Shown: positions 1 to 6,451, counted from the stretch's first letter. The stretch is 6,673 nt of DNA from Porticoccaceae bacterium (GCA_003448675.1 DLXZ01000143.1:1-6673); one strand, 5' to 3'. A program made the numbers and translations. Notes: generated from the sequence alone by a model not told the origin.

Positions 1-717
1 GGCCGCGGTACCTTCCCGGCCGTCTTCACTGGCGCTGGCGATTTCCACCAGTTTGTCGACATCCTCATGGTAGATACCCTCCCGGAAGCGCATCTGTCGC
101 ACCAGCAGTCCCTTCATAGCCTTCAGGGAAAGTGGCGCATTGGCCGCCAGGCGGTCAATGATTTTCTGGGCTTCGGCTTCAAAGTCCTCGGGCTCCGCCA
201 CCCGGGCGATCAAGCCCATATCGAACATCTGGGTAGCAGGGAAAGGATCGCCCAAAAACAAAAACTCTCGGGTTTTCACCGGGCCTGCGACTTCCATCAG
301 CTTTTTGGCCAGGAACCAGGTGGGCGCCAGACCAATCTGCGCCAGAGACATACCAAAGCGAGCGGTGCTGACCGCAACCACAATATCGCAATGCAGGGCC
401 AGCTCATTGCCCCCGGCAATGGCATCACCCTGAACCACACCCACCACGGGCAACGGGTAGGTTTCGATGGCATAGAGCATGGACTCGATAGGCGCGATAC
501 CGCCGATGGTTTCCTCACGGGCCTTGAGGTCCATGCCCGAGCAAAATACCGGCCCCTCGGCGCGGATCACCGTCAACCGTTCGGTATTTGGCGGCGTGAC
601 GTTAAAGGCCGCTTCCAGCTCATCGAGCATCTGATTGTCCAGGGCATTGCGTTTATCCGCCCGAGTCAGAGTGACCGTACGCACGGGGCCGTTTTCTTCA
701 ATTCGAACTCTGGCCAT
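1..717 (-). CDS. Enoyl-CoA hydratase/isomerase (crotonase) family protein, partial (C-terminus off the left edge)
   Basis: Reading down from the ATG at 717-715, the frame stays open for 239 codons to base 1. A typical crotonase is about 260 residues, so roughly the last 20 are missing. Visible motifs are the N-terminal strand with DKRNALD (residues 21-27), the first oxyanion-hole segment FCSGMDLKA (58-66), the second segment GDAIAGGNELALHCD (97-111), and the C-terminal helix ending SEDGREG (230-236). These proteins bind acyl-CoA thioesters and stabilise an enolate. Glu105 matches catalytic Glu144 of rat enoyl-CoA hydratase, but the Glu164 position is Leu125, so simple hydratase activity is doubtful and isomerase, hydrolase or lyase chemistry is possible. 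The start is supported by an AAGGA ribosome binding site (727-731, complement) nine bases upstream. It lies 82 bp after the aldolase-like gene on the same strand and is probably co-transcribed with it. The family is sure; the reaction is not. Confidence 0.93.
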   Translation of the reverse strand, partial: MARVRIEENGPVRTVTLTRADKRNALDNQMLDELEAAFNVTPPNTERLTVIRAEGPVFCSGMDLKAREETIGGIAPIESMLYAIETYPLPVVGVVQGDAIAGGNELALHCDIVVAVSTARFGMSLAQIGLAPTWFLAKKLMEVAGPVKTREFLFLGDPFPATQMFDMGLIARVAEPEDFEAEAQKIIDRLAANAPLSLKAMKGLLVRQMRFREGIYHEDVDKLVEIASASEDGREGTAA

Positions 718-733
718 AGTTATTTTTCCTTGG

Positions 734-750
734 TTAAAAAGTGTTTTTAA
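734..750. repeat. Perfect AT-rich inverted repeat upstream of the crotonase gene
   Basis: A 7-bp inverted repeat, TTAAAAA and TTTTTAA around a GTG spacer, sits in the 82-bp gap between the aldolase-like and crotonase genes, just upstream of the crotonase ribosome binding site. It could be a protein-binding site or a weak RNA hairpin. An AT-rich coincidence is also possible. It lacks the GC-rich stem of a rho-independent terminator. Confidence 0.35.
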
Positions 751-799
751 TGGCAGTTGGGTTTGATGTTGTTGACGAAATCTGTTGATTCCAAACTAG

Positions 800-1573
800 C
801 TAATCCCGAAACGATGAATCCTTGGCGTCCATCATACGCAGCAGGGCCGGCCAGGCCAGGTTGGCGCCCTTGCCAAAGGCCCCCGCACCCTGTTTTTTAG
901 TAAGCGCAACCACCTCTTCGCTGGGTAACTGGATAGGCGCACCACCGCCCAGCGCCGCCACCTGCACATCACAGGCCCTTTCCAGAAAATAAAGCCGGTA
1001 AAAGGCATCTACCGCACTGATGCCACAGGTAAGCAGGCCGTGGTTACGCAAAATCATGGTCCATTCGTTGCCGAGATCGGCCACGAGCCGGGCCTTTTCC
1101 TCCGGGTTGACAGCCACCCCTTCGTAGTCGTGATAGGTCAGGGAACTCATCGCAACCATGGAAGACTGGGCAAGCGGCAGGAGACCATTCTTATGGGCCG
1201 AGACCGCCATACCGGAGGTGGAGTGGGTATGGAATACACACATAACGTCCGGCCGGGCTTCGTGGATGGCGCTATGAATAATATAACCGGCCTTGTTGAT
1301 TTTGTAGGGCGACTCGCTGATTTTGTTGCCAGCAAGGTCTATCTTCACCAGGCTTGAAGCGGTGATCTCCTGGAACATCAGGCCAAAAGGATTCAGCAAA
1401 AAATGCTCCTCCGGCCCCGGCACCCGCATGGAGATGTGATTTGCTATCAGATCATCCCAGCCGTAATGGGCCACCAGGCGATAACAAGCTGCCAGATTGA
1501 CTCGGGCTTCCCACTCCTCTGGTGAGACCTGATCTTTCATGGAGTTAAAATTGACGACTTCTGGAATGGGCAT
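800..1573 (-). CDS. Class II aldolase/adducin family protein, probable Zn-binding
   Basis: This is a 257-residue protein, the usual size for the adducin-like branch of the class II aldolase family (PF00596; L-fuculose-1-phosphate aldolase fold). The motifs are NHISMRV (45-51), the core IIHSAIHEARPDV (98-110), the metal motif FHTHS (114-118) and the third ligand region RNHGLLTCG (176-184). His115, His117 and His178 have exactly the spacing of the zinc ligands His92, His94 and His155 of fuculose aldolase. The catalytic Glu73 of that enzyme falls on Gly96 here, so a classical retro-aldol reaction is not assured; decarboxylase, epimerase or lyase chemistry on a small oxygenated acid is possible. 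The ATG at 1573 has no good Shine-Dalgarno sequence. A second Met at codon 12 is no better supplied, so the longer start is kept. It probably leads an operon with the downstream crotonase gene and is divergent from the amidohydrolase gene. Confidence 0.93.
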   Translation of the reverse strand: MPIPEVVNFNSMKDQVSPEEWEARVNLAACYRLVAHYGWDDLIANHISMRVPGPEEHFLLNPFGLMFQEITASSLVKIDLAGNKISESPYKINKAGYIIHSAIHEARPDVMCVFHTHSTSGMAVSAHKNGLLPLAQSSMVAMSSLTYHDYEGVAVNPEEKARLVADLGNEWTMILRNHGLLTCGISAVDAFYRLYFLERACDVQVAALGGGAPIQLPSEEVVALTKKQGAGAFGKGANLAWPALLRMMDAKDSSFRD

Positions 1574-1574
1574 A

Positions 1575-1594
1575 AGGTAATTCCGAGAGGTAAT
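1575..1594. repeat. Direct repeat AGGTAAT x2 in the leader of the aldolase-like gene
   Basis: The heptamer AGGTAAT occurs at 1575-1581 and 1588-1594, 13 bp apart start to start, immediately upstream of the start codon at 1573 where a ribosome binding site would be expected. It reads ATTACCT twice on the coding strand. A regulatory role is only a guess. Confidence 0.3.
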
Positions 1595-1626
1595 GGTTTA
1601 TCGATCATTATCTTTATTCACCGCTG

Positions 1627-1657
1627 AGTATAGCCGCACATGCCGGCTTGGCGTCAA
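1627..1657 (-). promoter_or_regulatory. Candidate sigma70 promoter for the aldolase-like/crotonase operon
   Basis: Read on the minus strand, TTGACG (complement of 1652-1657) is followed after 19 bp by TATACT (complement of 1627-1632). Each hexamer has five of six consensus matches, but the spacer is 2 bp longer than ideal. It would give a leader of about 45 nt before the ATG at 1573. It lies in the 176-bp divergent gap between the aldolase-like and amidohydrolase genes. No equally good promoter was seen for the plus-strand amidohydrolase gene. Confidence 0.4.
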
Positions 1658-1749
1658 ATCCTCTTGGCTACGGCGATCGTTATACCTGTTTACTTTGGCG
1701 GCAAACATTGCGAATCTAGCGGCCTCAAATTCATCACGGAGTTCATACC

Positions 1750-2787
1750 ATGGCTGATAACAAACTCGAAGGCATAGACGTAAAAAACCCCCTGGTGCTC
1801 AGAAACGACTGGCTTGCCACCGTCCAGGAAGATATTGTCGACCCCGATCGCCCCATTATCGATACCCATCACCATCTGTGGCCCGCGGGTGGCCTGATTG
1901 AATACTCCCTGGATGACCTCCATGCCGATACCGGCAGCGGCCACAATGTAGTGAAAACTGTGTTTATGGAATGCCACGCCAGTTATAAGGAGGATGGCCC
2001 CGAGCACCTTCGCTCCCTGGGTGAGGTGGAATACGTGCGGGAAAACGCCGAACGCTCGAAAGGTTCCGGCCAGGCTGAGATCGCCGCCATGGTCACTCAC
2101 TTTGACTTGCTCTATCCCGATGTCGGCGAGCTGGTCGATGCCCACGAGGAAACCAGTGGCGGCATGTTCCGCGGCATCCGTCAGGCCATCGCCAATGCCC
2201 GGCCTAACGAAGGCCTGATGCTCGAAGCTCATGCGCCTCAGGACCTGTATAAAAATCCCGACTTTTTGCGCGGCATGAAAGTGCTAGGCGACCGGGGTCA
2301 CAGCTATGAATCCTGGCACTATCATTATCAAAACCCCGAGTTTGCCGCTTTGGCCCGTGCCGTGCCCAGTACTCTGATGGTGCTCGACCATATCGGCACA
2401 CCAGTGGGTACCGGCATCTATGCAAATAAGAAAGACGAAGTGCTCGAGCAGTGGAAAAAGGACATTGCCGACATCGCCAGTTGTGAAAACACTGTGGCAA
2501 AGTTGGGTGGTTTTGCCATGCCCGACAATGGCATGGGCTGGATGGGCCGGGACACACCGCCCTCTTCTGACGAAGTCGTGGCCGCGCAGGCTGAGTATTA
2601 CCTGCACGTGATTGAGTGTTTTTCTCCCGATCGCTGCATGTTTGAAAGCAATTTCCCAGTGGACAAACTATCCCTGTCCTACCAGGTATTCTTTAATGCC
2701 ATGAAAAAAATCGTCAAGGATTTCTCCGACGATGAAAAGCATGCCATGTTTTACGGCACCGCCGAACGGGTTTATCGTTTGAAGTAA
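1750..2787 (+). CDS. Amidohydrolase family protein, TIM-barrel metal-dependent hydrolase (PF04909/COG3618 type)
   Basis: The 345-residue protein has the order of motifs of the amidohydrolase-2 family. IIDTHHHLWP (36-45) carries the HxH metal pair His40/His42 on the first barrel strand. MFRGIRQ (139-145) and SWHYHYQNPEF (188-198) follow. VLDHIGTP (211-218) and KLGGFAMPD (251-259) come next, and FESNFPVDK (298-306) holds the likely catalytic Asp305 near the C-terminus. Relatives in COG3618 hydrolyse sugar lactones or 2-pyrone lactones, and others are decarboxylases; the substrate here is unknown. The ATG at 1750 is preceded by GGAG at a spacing of about ten bases, and the HxH motif lies at the expected distance from it. 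It is the only plus-strand gene in the enzyme cluster, divergent from the aldolase-like gene and convergent with the OYE gene, and it ends before a strong hairpin. It is expected to be cytoplasmic; there is no signal peptide. Confidence 0.94.
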   Translation: MADNKLEGIDVKNPLVLRNDWLATVQEDIVDPDRPIIDTHHHLWPAGGLIEYSLDDLHADTGSGHNVVKTVFMECHASYKEDGPEHLRSLGEVEYVRENAERSKGSGQAEIAAMVTHFDLLYPDVGELVDAHEETSGGMFRGIRQAIANARPNEGLMLEAHAPQDLYKNPDFLRGMKVLGDRGHSYESWHYHYQNPEFAALARAVPSTLMVLDHIGTPVGTGIYANKKDEVLEQWKKDIADIASCENTVAKLGGFAMPDNGMGWMGRDTPPSSDEVVAAQAEYYLHVIECFSPDRCMFESNFPVDKLSLSYQVFFNAMKKIVKDFSDDEKHAMFYGTAERVYRLK

Positions 2788-2829
2788 AAACACTCATTAA
2801 AAATCGCATTTATACTTTATTTACAACAC

Positions 2830-2863
2830 ATAGAAAGGCCGGTCTACAAACCGGCCTTTCTAT
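2830..2863. terminator. Bidirectional hairpin terminator between convergent genes
   Basis: A perfect 14-bp stem (2830-2843 with 2850-2863) with a 6-nt loop contains the GC-rich core GGCCGGT/ACCGGCC flanked by A-rich and T-rich arms. It lies 42 bp after the amidohydrolase stop and 32 bp after the OYE stop, so it can terminate both convergent transcripts. The U tracts are short and interrupted (TTTCTATT on the plus strand), but the stem is strong and well placed. Confidence 0.85.
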
Positions 2864-2895
2864 TAATGTCTCAATCCAAAGACAATAAACAATCC

Positions 2896-4023
2896 TTATA
2901 CAAGCTCCGCCAGATTGCTTTGATCATAGGCCAGCAACTCGCTCTCCTGCCCCGCCCTGACCAACCTGGCCCATTCCGGATTGGAAATCAGCGAGCGCCC
3001 CACCGCCACCAGATCAAAATCACCACGCTTTAACAGCGTGGCAAGATTGCCAATGGACGCTGGCTCTGAATGCTCCGCTATACCCCGAGCCTCGGCATCG
3101 AGGAACTCGTCTTCCAGGCTGACACTACCCACGGTAATACAGGGTTTGCCGGTGATTTTCTTGGTCCAACCCGCCAGGTTCAGGTCCGAGCCTTCAAATT
3201 CCGGTAACCAGAAGCGCCGCGTGCTGCAATGAAATACATCCACCCCAGCATCGCACAAGGGTTGTAAAAACTGTTCCAGTGTTTCCGGGCTATCCACCAG
3301 ACGGGCCTGATAGTTCATCAGTTTCCACTGGGAAAAGCGCAAGATAATCGGATAGTCGGGCCCGACTTTTTCGCGGATTCCACGAATAATATCGGCAGCA
3401 AATTTTGTCCGTTTGACGATGCTGCCACCATAATCATCGGTGCGCTGGTTGGTGCCCTCCCAGAAAAACTGGTCGATCATATAGCCGTGGGCGCCATGGA
3501 GCTCAATACAGTCAAAACCCAGCGCCTGGGCGTCCACAGCTCCCTGAATATAGGCCTGACTGACCTGCTCAATATCCTCAAGAGTCATGGTGTGACCGAT
3601 CTCCTTACCAGGCATCAGCAATCCGGAAGGCCCCATGGCCGGGGAATCGGGGTAGGGTTCCATGGTCATACCTTCGCCGCCAACGCCACGCATAATGCCC
3701 GTGTGCCACAACTGGGGCGCAATTTTCGCTCCAGCGGCATGGACTTCATCCACCACCTTTTTCCAGCCTGCCAGGGCCTCGTCGCCATAAAAGAAAGGCA
3801 CGTTTTCATAGGCGCCAGCGGAAGGATGATTGACATAAGTGCCCTCGGTAATAATCAACCCCGTGTCCCCTTCCGCCCGGCGGCGATAGTAAGCGGCGAC
3901 ATTATCGCCTGGCACATTGTTGGGGGAAAAGTTGCGCGTCATAGGGGCCATCACCACACGGTTGGGCAGCTCCATTTTATTAATGGTGAAAGGCGTAAAA
4001 AGCGCTTCGACGTCGACAGACAT
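2896..4023 (-). CDS. NADH:flavin oxidoreductase, old yellow enzyme (OYE) family
   Basis: This 375-residue protein is a single FMN-binding TIM barrel. Motifs are the N-terminal LFTPFTINKMELPNRVVMAP stretch (8-27) followed by MTR, with the FMN-contacting Thr29; PQLWHTG (103-109); the substrate-anchoring pair His176 and His179 in HGAHGY (176-181), with Tyr181 at the OYE proton-donor position; Arg229 in ILRFS; and the phosphate-binding end FDLVAVGRSLISNP (336-349). OYE-family enzymes use NAD(P)H to reduce C=C bonds next to carbonyl, nitro or similar groups. The length and absence of a C-terminal extension or Fe-S cysteine cluster exclude the 2,4-dienoyl-CoA reductase (FadH) architecture. The start is firm: AAGGAG lies 8 bases before the ATG, and a good promoter lies just upstream. 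The gene shares its strand with the nitronate monooxygenase gene 257 bp upstream, but its own promoter suggests a separate transcript. The natural substrate is unknown. Confidence 0.96.
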   Translation of the reverse strand: MSVDVEALFTPFTINKMELPNRVVMAPMTRNFSPNNVPGDNVAAYYRRRAEGDTGLIITEGTYVNHPSAGAYENVPFFYGDEALAGWKKVVDEVHAAGAKIAPQLWHTGIMRGVGGEGMTMEPYPDSPAMGPSGLLMPGKEIGHTMTLEDIEQVSQAYIQGAVDAQALGFDCIELHGAHGYMIDQFFWEGTNQRTDDYGGSIVKRTKFAADIIRGIREKVGPDYPIILRFSQWKLMNYQARLVDSPETLEQFLQPLCDAGVDVFHCSTRRFWLPEFEGSDLNLAGWTKKITGKPCITVGSVSLEDEFLDAEARGIAEHSEPASIGNLATLLKRGDFDLVAVGRSLISNPEWARLVRAGQESELLAYDQSNLAELV

Positions 4024-4031
4024 GCAAGGTA

Positions 4032-4037
4032 CTCCTT
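4032..4037 (-). promoter_or_regulatory. Strong ribosome binding site of the OYE gene
   Basis: AAGGAG on the minus strand lies 8 bases before the ATG at 4023, a near-ideal Shine-Dalgarno sequence. It is the strongest in the window and fixes the start codon. Confidence 0.8.
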
Positions 4038-4050
4038 CAGGTTATCGCTC

Positions 4051-4079
4051 AATATATTTAGTTGAAACTTCGGTGTGAA
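4051..4079 (-). promoter_or_regulatory. Candidate sigma70 promoter of the OYE gene
   Basis: On the minus strand TTCACA (complement of 4074-4079) and TATATT (complement of 4051-4056) are separated by exactly 17 bp, each with five of six consensus bases. The predicted start near 4044 leaves a leader of about 20 nt containing the AAGGAG site. A second possible -10, TATAAT (complement of 4166-4171), has a TTGGCT only 15 bp upstream and is less convincing. The rest of the 257-bp gap 4024-4280 holds no terminator or gene I can support. Confidence 0.6.
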
Positions 4080-4280
4080 AACCAGGCGAAATCAAACTTA
4101 GGTCAGCATAAGACAGCGTTCTTCCACACAGTCTCAAACAGACGACAGACACATGAGATACCCGAATTATACATGCGGCACTTGCCAGCCAATTCGTATG
4201 GCACACCTTTTTGCGGAAGCGGAAGGCAAGGATAACGGTCAGCGGCATGAATAATCTCGCGACAATTTGATTAACTACTC

Positions 4281-5282
4281 TTAGGCGCCACTGATTCGCT
4301 CCAATTGCGCGCTGGCCTGCTCCATCAACTCGACAATAATATCCGCTGCCGGTTTAACATCGTGAATCAATGCCGAACACTGTCCCGCCGCCAGTGCACC
4401 GATATCGGTCTTGCCATCTCGGCGCCCGGCCATATAGGGGTCCTCGCCCAGCCATTCGGTGACATTGGCCATTTGATGGGGAAAGGGTTTTAGGAGAGCC
4501 AGCAAATCCTTTTCGTCCCAGGCATCCGTGGTCTGGTTGCGAATCATTCGGCAGGGCTTACCGGAAAAACAGCGGGTGCGGGTAGTACCCTCGTCGTCAA
4601 TGTCGACGATACGGTTTTTATAATTATCGTGACCCCAGGCTTCGGTGCAGGCAATAAAACGGGTACCCAGCCAAACCCCAATGGCGCCCATCACCAGTGC
4701 CGCAGCGATGCCCCGACCATCGGCAATACCGCCGGCGGCCAACACCGGAATATCCACCGCATCGATGGTCGCTGGGAACAAAGTCATGGAGCCCACACGT
4801 CCAGTATGACCGCCGCCGTCATAGCCCTGAGCGATAATGGCATCAACACCACTATCAGCCAGCCGTTTGGCATTTCGGGTATTGCCGGTCAGGCTTAAAA
4901 CCTTCATGCCGGCAGCATGACAGCGCTCGACTATGGGGCCGGGGTTCCCCAGACCACTGGCCACTACCGGGACGTTTTCATCGAACACCACTTCGATGTG
5001 GTCTTCCACGTCCTTACTGAACATGGCGACATTTTTGCCCCCGGCGCTGGAAAACAGAATATCCACGGCAAAGGGTTTGTCGGTGATGGAGCGAACAATG
5101 CGGATCTCCTCCCGCAGCTCCTCGCCAGACATAGTGCCCGCGCCGATAGTGCCAAGACCGCCGGCAGCGGAAACCGCCCCAGCCAGGGGGCCTCGGGCAA
5201 CAAAGCCCATACCTGCCTGGACGATGGGATAGTCGATGCCAAGCATTTCGCACAAAGGCGTTTTCAGGGCCGGGTGATACAT
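4281..5282 (-). CDS. Nitronate monooxygenase / 2-nitropropane dioxygenase (NPD) family FMN protein
   Basis: This 333-residue protein is of the usual length for the NPD/nitronate monooxygenase family (PF03060), an FMN-dependent TIM barrel. Motifs are YPIVQAGMGFV (18-28), the glycine-rich AAGGLGTIGAG (39-49), AQGYDGGGHTG (151-161) with His159 at the position of the conserved active-site histidine of class I enzymes, and the FMN phosphate region LAAGGIADGRGIAAAL (181-196) followed by GAIGVWLGTRFI (199-210). The C-terminus GQCSALIHDVKPAADII (300-316) is typical of the family. Members oxidise alkyl nitronates or act as NAD(P)H-dependent reductases, and FabK-type enoyl-ACP reductases share the fold, so a reductase acting with the neighbouring enzymes is equally possible. 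The start has GAGGT six bases before the ATG. It follows the phosphotriesterase-like gene by 37 bp and is probably co-transcribed with it. Confidence 0.94.
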   Translation of the reverse strand: MYHPALKTPLCEMLGIDYPIVQAGMGFVARGPLAGAVSAAGGLGTIGAGTMSGEELREEIRIVRSITDKPFAVDILFSSAGGKNVAMFSKDVEDHIEVVFDENVPVVASGLGNPGPIVERCHAAGMKVLSLTGNTRNAKRLADSGVDAIIAQGYDGGGHTGRVGSMTLFPATIDAVDIPVLAAGGIADGRGIAAALVMGAIGVWLGTRFIACTEAWGHDNYKNRIVDIDDEGTTRTRCFSGKPCRMIRNQTTDAWDEKDLLALLKPFPHQMANVTEWLGEDPYMAGRRDGKTDIGALAAGQCSALIHDVKPAADIIVELMEQASAQLERISGA

Positions 5283-5319
5283 CGCGTTACCTCTTTTAAT
5301 GTTTTATAAAGTCAGTTTT

Positions 5320-6318
5320 TTAAAACGGCGCGCCACTGAAAAAACGCCCGGGGTTCACATCCATAATATGCTTGATATCCGCATCGCTAACACCGCGCGC
5401 TCTCAGTTTAGGGAAAAATTCTGTAAAGATATCGGTAAAGGGCATCCCGAAGGTGCCGTCCCGCATGGCGCGTTCCGCCGCATCGACTTCTTCCTTGCTC
5501 ATCTCCATGATCTTGCCAAGGATATGCATACCCCGCAGATGACAGAAGCGATCCTGGGCCATCATCAGCTGATTTTTGTAACCACCATCGAGCAGCTTCA
5601 CCACGTTATCGGCGCGCAACTCATCGGGCTGCATGGTTTCGTAACCGATGCGGTCGAAGCCGATATAGGTGCCGTTATCGACAATTTCCTTGTGATAGGC
5701 CGGGTCCGGGTTACCACAGGAATGGCCGATCATGCAGCGGTGCTTGTCCGCCCCGAAATCGGCGAAGATCTTCTGTTGATCCGGGCCACAGCAACCCAAT
5801 TCAGTATGGGTAACAATGGGTACGCCCGTAGCTTTTGATGCCATCGCCGCGGCTTGAACAAAAGGCACTTCCGCATCGCTGATGATCGGCTCGCCCGTCG
5901 CGACTTTAATCACGCCGGCCTTAATGCCAGTATTTTCGATGCCCTTTTCGATCTCGTGGATATATAACTCGGCAATTTGCTCCGCTGACTTGTAGCGCCA
6001 ATACAGCGGCAGTCCGTACTTTTCCCAGTAAAAGCCGGTAGCGCAGACAATGTTCATTTCCGCTTTTTCCGCCACCTCTCGCATCAGACTGACATCGCGG
6101 CCGAGATCAATAGGACAAGGGTCGACAAAAGTTATGACCCCATGTTCCTTGATCGCCTTTAGCCGGTTTACAGCATCCCTGACAAACGCCTCTTTATCAA
6201 ACGGCATGATGATGTCGTATTGCGAGCCTTCGAACGTGATGTAAAGGTGCTCATGTATCAAGGTGCGGCCGAGCTCGCTGGAGTCGACCGGCCCAGTAAC
6301 CGTATTGACTATCGCCAT
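5320..6318 (-). CDS. Phosphotriesterase-like metallohydrolase, probable lactonase (PLL type)
   Basis: This 332-residue protein is a phosphotriesterase-family (PF02126) TIM barrel with a complete binuclear metal site: His22 and His24 in HEHL, the bridging carboxylated Lys138 in GVIKVATG, His171 in THTELG, His199 in IGHSCG and Asp256 in MMAQDRF. These match, almost residue for residue in number, the ligands of the Sulfolobus lactonase SsoPox as I recall them. Tyr97 (ATGFYW) and Arg223 (GFDRIG) match the Tyr97 and Arg223 that mark the lactonase branch rather than true organophosphate hydrolases. Hydrolysis of a lactone or other carboxylic ester is the best guess; the substrate is unknown. The ATG has AGGGGA about 8 bases upstream and puts HxH at the usual distance from the N-terminus. 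It is first in a probable two-gene operon with the nitronate monooxygenase-like gene and divergent from the slyD-like gene. No signal peptide is seen. Confidence 0.95.
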   Translation of the reverse strand: MAIVNTVTGPVDSSELGRTLIHEHLYITFEGSQYDIIMPFDKEAFVRDAVNRLKAIKEHGVITFVDPCPIDLGRDVSLMREVAEKAEMNIVCATGFYWEKYGLPLYWRYKSAEQIAELYIHEIEKGIENTGIKAGVIKVATGEPIISDAEVPFVQAAAMASKATGVPIVTHTELGCCGPDQQKIFADFGADKHRCMIGHSCGNPDPAYHKEIVDNGTYIGFDRIGYETMQPDELRADNVVKLLDGGYKNQLMMAQDRFCHLRGMHILGKIMEMSKEEVDAAERAMRDGTFGMPFTDIFTEFFPKLRARGVSDADIKHIMDVNPGRFFSGAPF

Positions 6319-6354
6319 AATGGAATCCCCTGTATAAAAGTCTATTTATTGTTT

Positions 6355-6383
6355 ATTGCAGACGACTAATTAGAGTCAGGCAA
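6355..6383 (-). promoter_or_regulatory. Possible promoter with palindromic spacer for the PLL/NMO operon
   Basis: On the minus strand TTGCCT (complement of 6378-6383) and TGCAAT (complement of 6355-6360) are 17 bp apart, each with four of six consensus bases. The spacer contains the interrupted palindrome GACT-N6-AGTC (6364-6377), which includes the 8-bp palindrome CTAATTAG (6366-6373). This position would suit an operator. No regulator gene is in the window, so this is tentative. Confidence 0.3.
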
Positions 6384-6451
6384 CACCAATATGACCAGAG
6401 TTGCCGACCGAGCGCAAACCCCCTCTGGCCAAGAGCGTGTCTGACAACAAG

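Noticed and set aside
67..750. 227-codon plus-strand ORF opposite the crotonase gene
   Set aside because: It is antisense to a clear crotonase frame, is His/Gln/Gly rich as such shadows usually are, and shows no family motif.
1690..2232. 180-codon minus-strand ORF opposite the amidohydrolase gene
   Set aside because: It overlaps the motif-complete amidohydrolase frame and shows no recognisable protein features.
3487..4065. 192-codon plus-strand ORF opposite the OYE gene
   Set aside because: It is a shadow of the OYE frame with no domain motif; the OYE frame has full motifs and a strong ribosome binding site.
4042..4248. 68-codon minus-strand ORF between the OYE and NMO genes
   Set aside because: It has no ribosome binding site, no recognisable motif and unusual composition (Cys, Val and Ser rich), and it overlaps the likely OYE promoter.
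5299..5838. 179-codon plus-strand ORF opposite the PLL gene
   Set aside because: It is antisense to the metal-binding half of the phosphotriesterase-like protein and has no motif or ribosome binding site.
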